This document shows positions 14,513-17,866 of a stretch of 17,866 bases of DNA, one piece after another (positions within the stretch are counted from its first letter, which is position 1; each line of letters starts with the position of its first letter). A program made the translations under genes and the position numbers. The notes under the pieces were generated by a model, which worked only from the letters and a program-made list of their open reading frames with translations, was not told the origin of the DNA and did no database searches. This DNA is from Candidatus Krumholzibacteriia bacterium (lineage in GTDB: Bacteria; Krumholzibacteriota; Krumholzibacteriia; Krumholzibacteriales; Krumholzibacteriaceae): contig JAQVGR010000003.1 of assembly GCA_028696635.1 (NCBI GenBank), positions 2,565-20,430 on the forward strand, given 5' to 3'.

Positions 14513-14564
14513 GATCCCCTCGTACTCTCTTAAGTCGGGGCTTTAATGAGGGGTACCGGGGATC
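14513..14564. repeat. Long imperfect hairpin (inverted repeat) between two minus-strand genes
   Basis: GATCCCC (14513-14519) pairs with GGGGATC (14558-14564), GTAC (14522-14525) with GTAC (14553-14556), CTC (14527-14529) with GAG (14548-14550), and TTAAG (14530-14534) with CTTTAA (14541-14546), leaving a TCGGGG loop. That is about 19 base pairs with small bulges. No T tract follows on either strand. It lies 34 bases beyond the stop of the 14598 gene and may act as a 3'-end or regulatory element. Confidence 0.6.
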
Positions 14565-14597
14565 ATACGGCAGGAGGGGCTAGGACCTACGAGGTAT

Positions 14598-16580
14598 TTA
14601 TCTGAGAATGATCATCTTCCGTGTCAGCACCCGTTTCCCCGCCCGCAGGGAATAGAAGTACACGCCGCCGGCGACCGCGCGGCCCGCCGCATCGAGACCG
14701 TTCCATGCAATCGTATGCAGGCCGGATTCATGCATGCCATTCGCAAGTCGTACGATATGCCGCCCCCCCACATCGTAGACATCCAAAGATACGGGAATCC
14801 TTTCGGGGAGGTAGTACTCGATCGTCGTCGACGGATTGAAAGGATTGGGCCTGTTCTGGTACAACGTCAGGGGCAGGGCGGGCACGCCGAGCAGGCCCGT
14901 CTCGAACAGGATATGGCTCTGCTGTCCCTCCTCGTATACCACCCGATAGCGGTACTCCGCCCCCGGCTCGCAGGACTCATCGAGGTATTCATACTGCAGA
15001 ATACCGGGAATTACGGAGAACCTTGATGCCTCCGCGAAGGTCTCGACGCCGGACGGTTGCCGGAAGATGCTGAAGATGCCGTCCGCTGATGCGCCGCTGA
15101 TCGTCCACTCGAGCAGTATCCGCCCCTCCTCAAGACGGATGTGATGCTCCTGCAGGAAAGTCGGTACGGGGACCTCTCCGTCGATCATTATGCGCTTGGC
15201 ATAGATCCAGTAGTTGTATCCATCTCGCCTCTCCACCCAGGAAATGAGCCCTCCCCCGATCCCGTCAGTCACCATCAACGGTCCTCCCATGTCCTTCCAT
15301 TCATCTTGAAGATAGACATTCACTCCTTCGGGAGTCCACAGGCGATCGCCGTCCGCATTCAGCCGCTGGGCGAAGATGCCTTGTGTACTTCTATCATCGA
15401 ACCATGCGATAACAACACCGCCTTCGCCGTCCACAACGGTTCTCGGTGATCCATGAGTAGAGGGATAATCGCAGACGGAAAGGCCGTTCTCCACCCATTG
15501 GGCAGTCCCGAGCGAATCGAGCTTCTGTGTAAACACACCCCCTGTGCTTGGCCTGACATCGAACCAGACGATCAAAATGTTGTCCCGGTCGATGACGGTA
15601 GCACTGCCATCAGAGCACCACCAGTCGGGCGAGACGCACACACCCACCCCCGCCGGATCCCAGGCGATCGCCCCGTCCGCCCTGACCCTCTGCGCATACA
15701 GGTCATGCCGGGAGCTCATCTCTTCCCCCTCCACCAGCCACACAAAGACCGCCCCTCCCGTCCCGTCGGGCGCCAGAGAGCAGTCCCCCTCCTCGTTGTC
15801 CGTCATGTTCGTCGTCAACTTCACCACGTTCTCCGTCCACAGGGAATTCCCGTGCCCGTCTATCCGCTGCGCATAGACGTAGTGGTACACATACCTCCTG
15901 TCCCTCCAGACGACAATCGCTCCTCCACTGCCGTCGGGCGCAGGCACCGGCAAGCCGTAGCTATATTCGAGCTCGGTGACGCCGCTCGCACAGAACTTCA
16001 CACCCCCGTCGGCCCACAGACCGACCCCGCTGGAATCTACCCTCTGTGCATAGAAATCCACATATCCGTCACGGTGATCCCGCCAGACAATGATCGCCCC
16101 TCCCTCGCTGTCCGGAACGATGGCAGGATCGAGCTGATCCCCCGCGGCCGTGCAGACCTGTATGCCGTCGGCGAGCCATGCCGGGGTCCCGTCGTGCCGT
16201 ATCCTCTGCGCGTAGATGTCGTACGCCCCGCTCCTTCCGTCCTGCCAGACGACGATCCCACCCCCCTTCCCGTCGGATCTGACTATCGCATAGTACTGGT
16301 TCCCCGGCGCTCCGCAGACCTCGGCCCCCGCGGAGTCCCAGAGAACGCAACCGTCCCCGTCGATCCGCTGGGCGTATATGTCGATATTGGAGTCCCCGTG
16401 CCGGTAGTCCATCCACGAGAACAGCGCACCGCCCATGCTGTCTGAAGACATGACGTGAAACCTCTGGTTGCCCGTATGCTCGCAGATCACCGTCCCGCTC
16501 TCGAGCCATTGGGCTGAGGAGAGTCCGGAAATGACAATGACAAGTAACAGCGCGTAGCCTACGGCAGCGGAGATTCTCAC
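14598..16580 (-). CDS. Secreted eight-repeat beta-propeller-like protein with FlgD-like C-terminal sorting-type domain
   Basis: A 660-residue secreted protein with a signal peptide ending near 'SGLSSAQ'. Eight copies of a repeat with core 'D-GG-xxxxW-DxR-xxxx-DIYAQR(I/V)DxxGxxxW' follow. The YAQR/FTQK/FAQR/YAKR strands begin at residues 69, 123, 177, 236, 295, 350, 403 and 460, a spacing of 53-59. This suggests an eight-bladed (or seven-bladed plus one) propeller. A fibronectin-III-like segment (about 482-565) and a sorting-type domain ('NRPNPFNPST' at 576-585, 'RKMIILR' at the end) complete it. GTG 16578-16580 follows AGGGAG nine bases upstream. It lies six bases after the stop of the DNRLRE-like gene. 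The function is unknown; surface display is inferred. Confidence 0.85.
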   Translation of the reverse strand: MRISAAVGYALLLVIVISGLSSAQWLESGTVICEHTGNQRFHVMSSDSMGGALFSWMDYRHGDSNIDIYAQRIDGDGCVLWDSAGAEVCGAPGNQYYAIVRSDGKGGGIVVWQDGRSGAYDIYAQRIRHDGTPAWLADGIQVCTAAGDQLDPAIVPDSEGGAIIVWRDHRDGYVDFYAQRVDSSGVGLWADGGVKFCASGVTELEYSYGLPVPAPDGSGGAIVVWRDRRYVYHYVYAQRIDGHGNSLWTENVVKLTTNMTDNEEGDCSLAPDGTGGAVFVWLVEGEEMSSRHDLYAQRVRADGAIAWDPAGVGVCVSPDWWCSDGSATVIDRDNILIVWFDVRPSTGGVFTQKLDSLGTAQWVENGLSVCDYPSTHGSPRTVVDGEGGVVIAWFDDRSTQGIFAQRLNADGDRLWTPEGVNVYLQDEWKDMGGPLMVTDGIGGGLISWVERRDGYNYWIYAKRIMIDGEVPVPTFLQEHHIRLEEGRILLEWTISGASADGIFSIFRQPSGVETFAEASRFSVIPGILQYEYLDESCEPGAEYRYRVVYEEGQQSHILFETGLLGVPALPLTLYQNRPNPFNPSTTIEYYLPERIPVSLDVYDVGGRHIVRLANGMHESGLHTIAWNGLDAAGRAVAGGVYFYSLRAGKRVLTRKMIILR

Positions 16581-16586
16581 GGAGTA

Positions 16587-17162
16587 TCACTCCCTTTGCA
16601 TTTTCTCTTGCCCGACAGAGTATAGTATTTCCAGGCGCACATCGACCTGCGACACATCGCATTCGACCCGCTGCGCATCCAGGTCGCCATCCGACAGCTT
16701 GACGATTATTCCCCTGTTCTCCAGCGTTCCCGACGTCCAATCCCTCACGATATCCGTGACGTCTATCGAGAGATCCCTGCTGCCCGATGCGCTCTTGAGC
16801 GCGTACCGGCTCGTCCTGTCGCCTGCTGCATAATCGCCTCCGGGCATCGACCAGGGGGCGTCCCAGGCCACATCGACACCAGACCTCCAGTCCGAGGTGA
16901 CCGGATACGCCTCTATCGTCCCGGCCGCGGCTCCGTCGATGCTCGCCCGTACGTTCAGCGTCGCGAAATCGATGAACGCCTCCGGCGACATCAGCTCATC
17001 GGGGAGCTCGAAGAACACGAGCGTCCTCCGGTCTTTGGCATTCTCCGGATCGACGAGGACCTGCCGGGTCTGGGCCGTAAGAGAAAGCTTCGCCGCCGCC
17101 GAGTCGTTGACGAGTCCTGTCACGAGAGTCAGCGCAATCAATGCTATCGATACGGTCTTCAT
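16587..17162 (-). CDS. Secreted DNRLRE-like (CBM-type) domain protein without sorting domain
   Basis: A 191-residue secreted protein. A signal peptide ('VSIALIALTLVTGLVNDSAAA') is followed by a single beta-sandwich. Its pattern is that of DNRLRE/CBM96-like domains: 'TLVFFELPDELMSPEAFIDFATLNVRASI', 'AYPVTSDWRSGVDVAWDAPWSMPGGDYA', 'LSIDVTDIVRDWTSGTLENRGIIVKLSDGD'. The 'DVT-x-x-V-x-x-W' followed by 'N-x-G-I-x-x-K' arrangement is the diagnostic part. Unlike the other secreted proteins it has no C-terminal sorting-type domain. ATG 17160-17162 is preceded by GGAGGGGCGAC. It lies between the beta-helix gene (18-base gap) and the propeller gene (6-base gap), clearly one operon. A role as glycan binder or surface stalk is inferred. 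Confidence 0.75.
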   Translation of the reverse strand: MKTVSIALIALTLVTGLVNDSAAAKLSLTAQTRQVLVDPENAKDRRTLVFFELPDELMSPEAFIDFATLNVRASIDGAAAGTIEAYPVTSDWRSGVDVAWDAPWSMPGGDYAAGDRTSRYALKSASGSRDLSIDVTDIVRDWTSGTLENRGIIVKLSDGDLDAQRVECDVSQVDVRLEILYSVGQEKMQRE

Positions 17163-17180
17163 GTCGCCCCTCCGTTATCC

Positions 17181-17866
17181 TCAATACACGACTATCTTTC
17201 TGGCTATCTTCTCCTGGCCGAGCGTGAGCCGGCAGAAGTAGATAGCCGGCGCCACCGTGCCTCCCCGGCTGTTTCTCCCGTCCCATGAGACGGTGTAGTG
17301 CCCGGCCCGCTGGACATCGTCCACCAGGGTCGCGACCCTCCTGCCAGCGACATCGTACACGGCCAGATAGACCTTCCTGTTACCCGAGGGAATGAAATAC
17401 CTGATCGTCGTCGAACCGGACAGGTGGAAGGGGTTCGGATAGTTCTGGGAGAGGCTGATCGAGCTCGTCCGATCTACGGCGCTGCGCTGCAGATACAGCA
17501 CCGGATCGCTCGTCAGATACGGAGTGTAATCGACGTCTCCCTGGAACTTCGCCGGATTCGGGGATTCGCCCGATCCGGTCCCCCACCAGTTGTTCTCGGC
17601 CCAGATCGAGTACGACGGGGACGTGTAGACATACCATTGCTGATTGTAGATCGAGTTGTAGCCGCCCATCATCAGAAGGCCCAGCATCGGCTCGGCGCTG
17701 TACTCTATCTTGATCCCGACCAGATTCTGCTCGATCTTGCAGTGCCCGACCACGGGATCGCAGTCGGAGCCGCTGCAGAGGATCCCGTACAGGTCGTTCT
17801 TCCATATCTTCGTATTCTCGAGATCGCCCGAGGACCCCGAGAAATAGACGCCGTTCTGTTCGTTGC
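17181..17866 (-). CDS. Secreted right-handed beta-helix protein with FlgD-like C-terminal sorting-type domain (C-terminal part)
   Basis: The reading frame is open to the window edge, so the N-terminus is missing; 228 codons are visible. The first 70 residues have the Asn/Gly-rich coils of a parallel beta-helix (NosD/pectate-lyase-like): 'NGVYFSGSSGDLENTKIWKND', 'YGILCSGSDCDPVVGHCKIEQN', 'VGIKIEYSAEP'. They are followed by 'AENNWWGTGSG', a motif common in helix caps of this class. A linker leads to a sorting-type domain starting 'NYPNPFHLSGSTTI' and ending 'ARKIVVY'. It heads the visible operon with the DNRLRE-like and propeller genes. It could bind or cleave polysaccharide, but no catalytic residues can be identified in the part seen. 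Confidence 0.85.
   Translation of the reverse strand, partial: NEQNGVYFSGSSGDLENTKIWKNDLYGILCSGSDCDPVVGHCKIEQNLVGIKIEYSAEPMLGLLMMGGYNSIYNQQWYVYTSPSYSIWAENNWWGTGSGESPNPAKFQGDVDYTPYLTSDPVLYLQRSAVDRTSSISLSQNYPNPFHLSGSTTIRYFIPSGNRKVYLAVYDVAGRRVATLVDDVQRAGHYTVSWDGRNSRGGTVAPAIYFCRLTLGQEKIARKIVVY

Noticed and set aside
1..17866. tRNA, rRNA, CRISPR arrays, insertion sequences, integrases, toxin-antitoxin or defence genes
   Set aside because: None found on either strand by inspection: no regular repeat-spacer series, no transposase or integrase motifs, and no recognisable RNA gene.

Overview
This looks like a chromosomal segment of a high-GC, Gram-negative-type bacterium, probably from an FCB-group candidate lineage of the Eisenbacteria/Krumholzibacteria/Latescibacteria kind. 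That placement is inferred from style, not from a marker gene. Four secreted proteins end in a C-terminal domain with an N-x-PNPF/C-N-P-type entry motif and a final 'GVYxxxxxxG...RKMxxLR'-type strand (FlgD-like, resembling type IX secretion sorting domains). There are also lipoproteins, a predicted outer-membrane barrel, and a proteobacterial/mitochondrial-like succinate dehydrogenase. I see no mobile element, CRISPR array, tRNA or rRNA, and no intergenic gap longer than about 280 bases.

Layout. Positions 1-3875 are on the minus strand: a TPR protein (3375-3875), a TPR lipoprotein (2006-3229), then a tight cluster of a zinc-ribbon membrane protein (1463-1894), a GlpX-type phosphatase homologue (504-1448) and the N-terminal part of rarA (1-501). 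Positions 4138-8680 are on the plus strand. A near-consensus sigma70 promoter at 4041-4069 drives a secreted beta-sandwich protein. It is followed by a secreted GH32/GH43-superfamily propeller, a small barrel-like outer-membrane protein, and pyrE. Positions 8687-17866 are on the minus strand: sdhC-sdhD-sdhA-sdhB plus a LolA-like lipoprotein (8687-12771) behind a recognisable promoter; a three-gene unit of a frameshifted small membrane protein, a 44-residue membrane peptide and a DUF6544-like protein (12930-14317); and a secreted-protein operon of a beta-helix protein, a DNRLRE-like protein and an eight-repeat propeller protein (14598-17866).

Functionally the window mixes housekeeping genes (orotate phosphoribosyltransferase, respiratory complex II, replication-stress ATPase RarA) with cell-surface genes. 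The most notable signals are: (1) the GlpX homologue, which keeps four metal-ligand positions but seems to lack the catalytic threonine and the fifth acidic ligand; (2) the two secreted-protein clusters sharing a sorting-type C-terminus; (3) a one-base frameshift splitting a conserved small membrane protein; (4) the 44-residue peptide overlapping a DUF gene by ATGA; (5) a long imperfect hairpin at 14513-14564; and (6) a promoter whose spacer carries an inverted repeat at 14378-14393. I did not find convincing evidence of a wholly new defence or mobile system.
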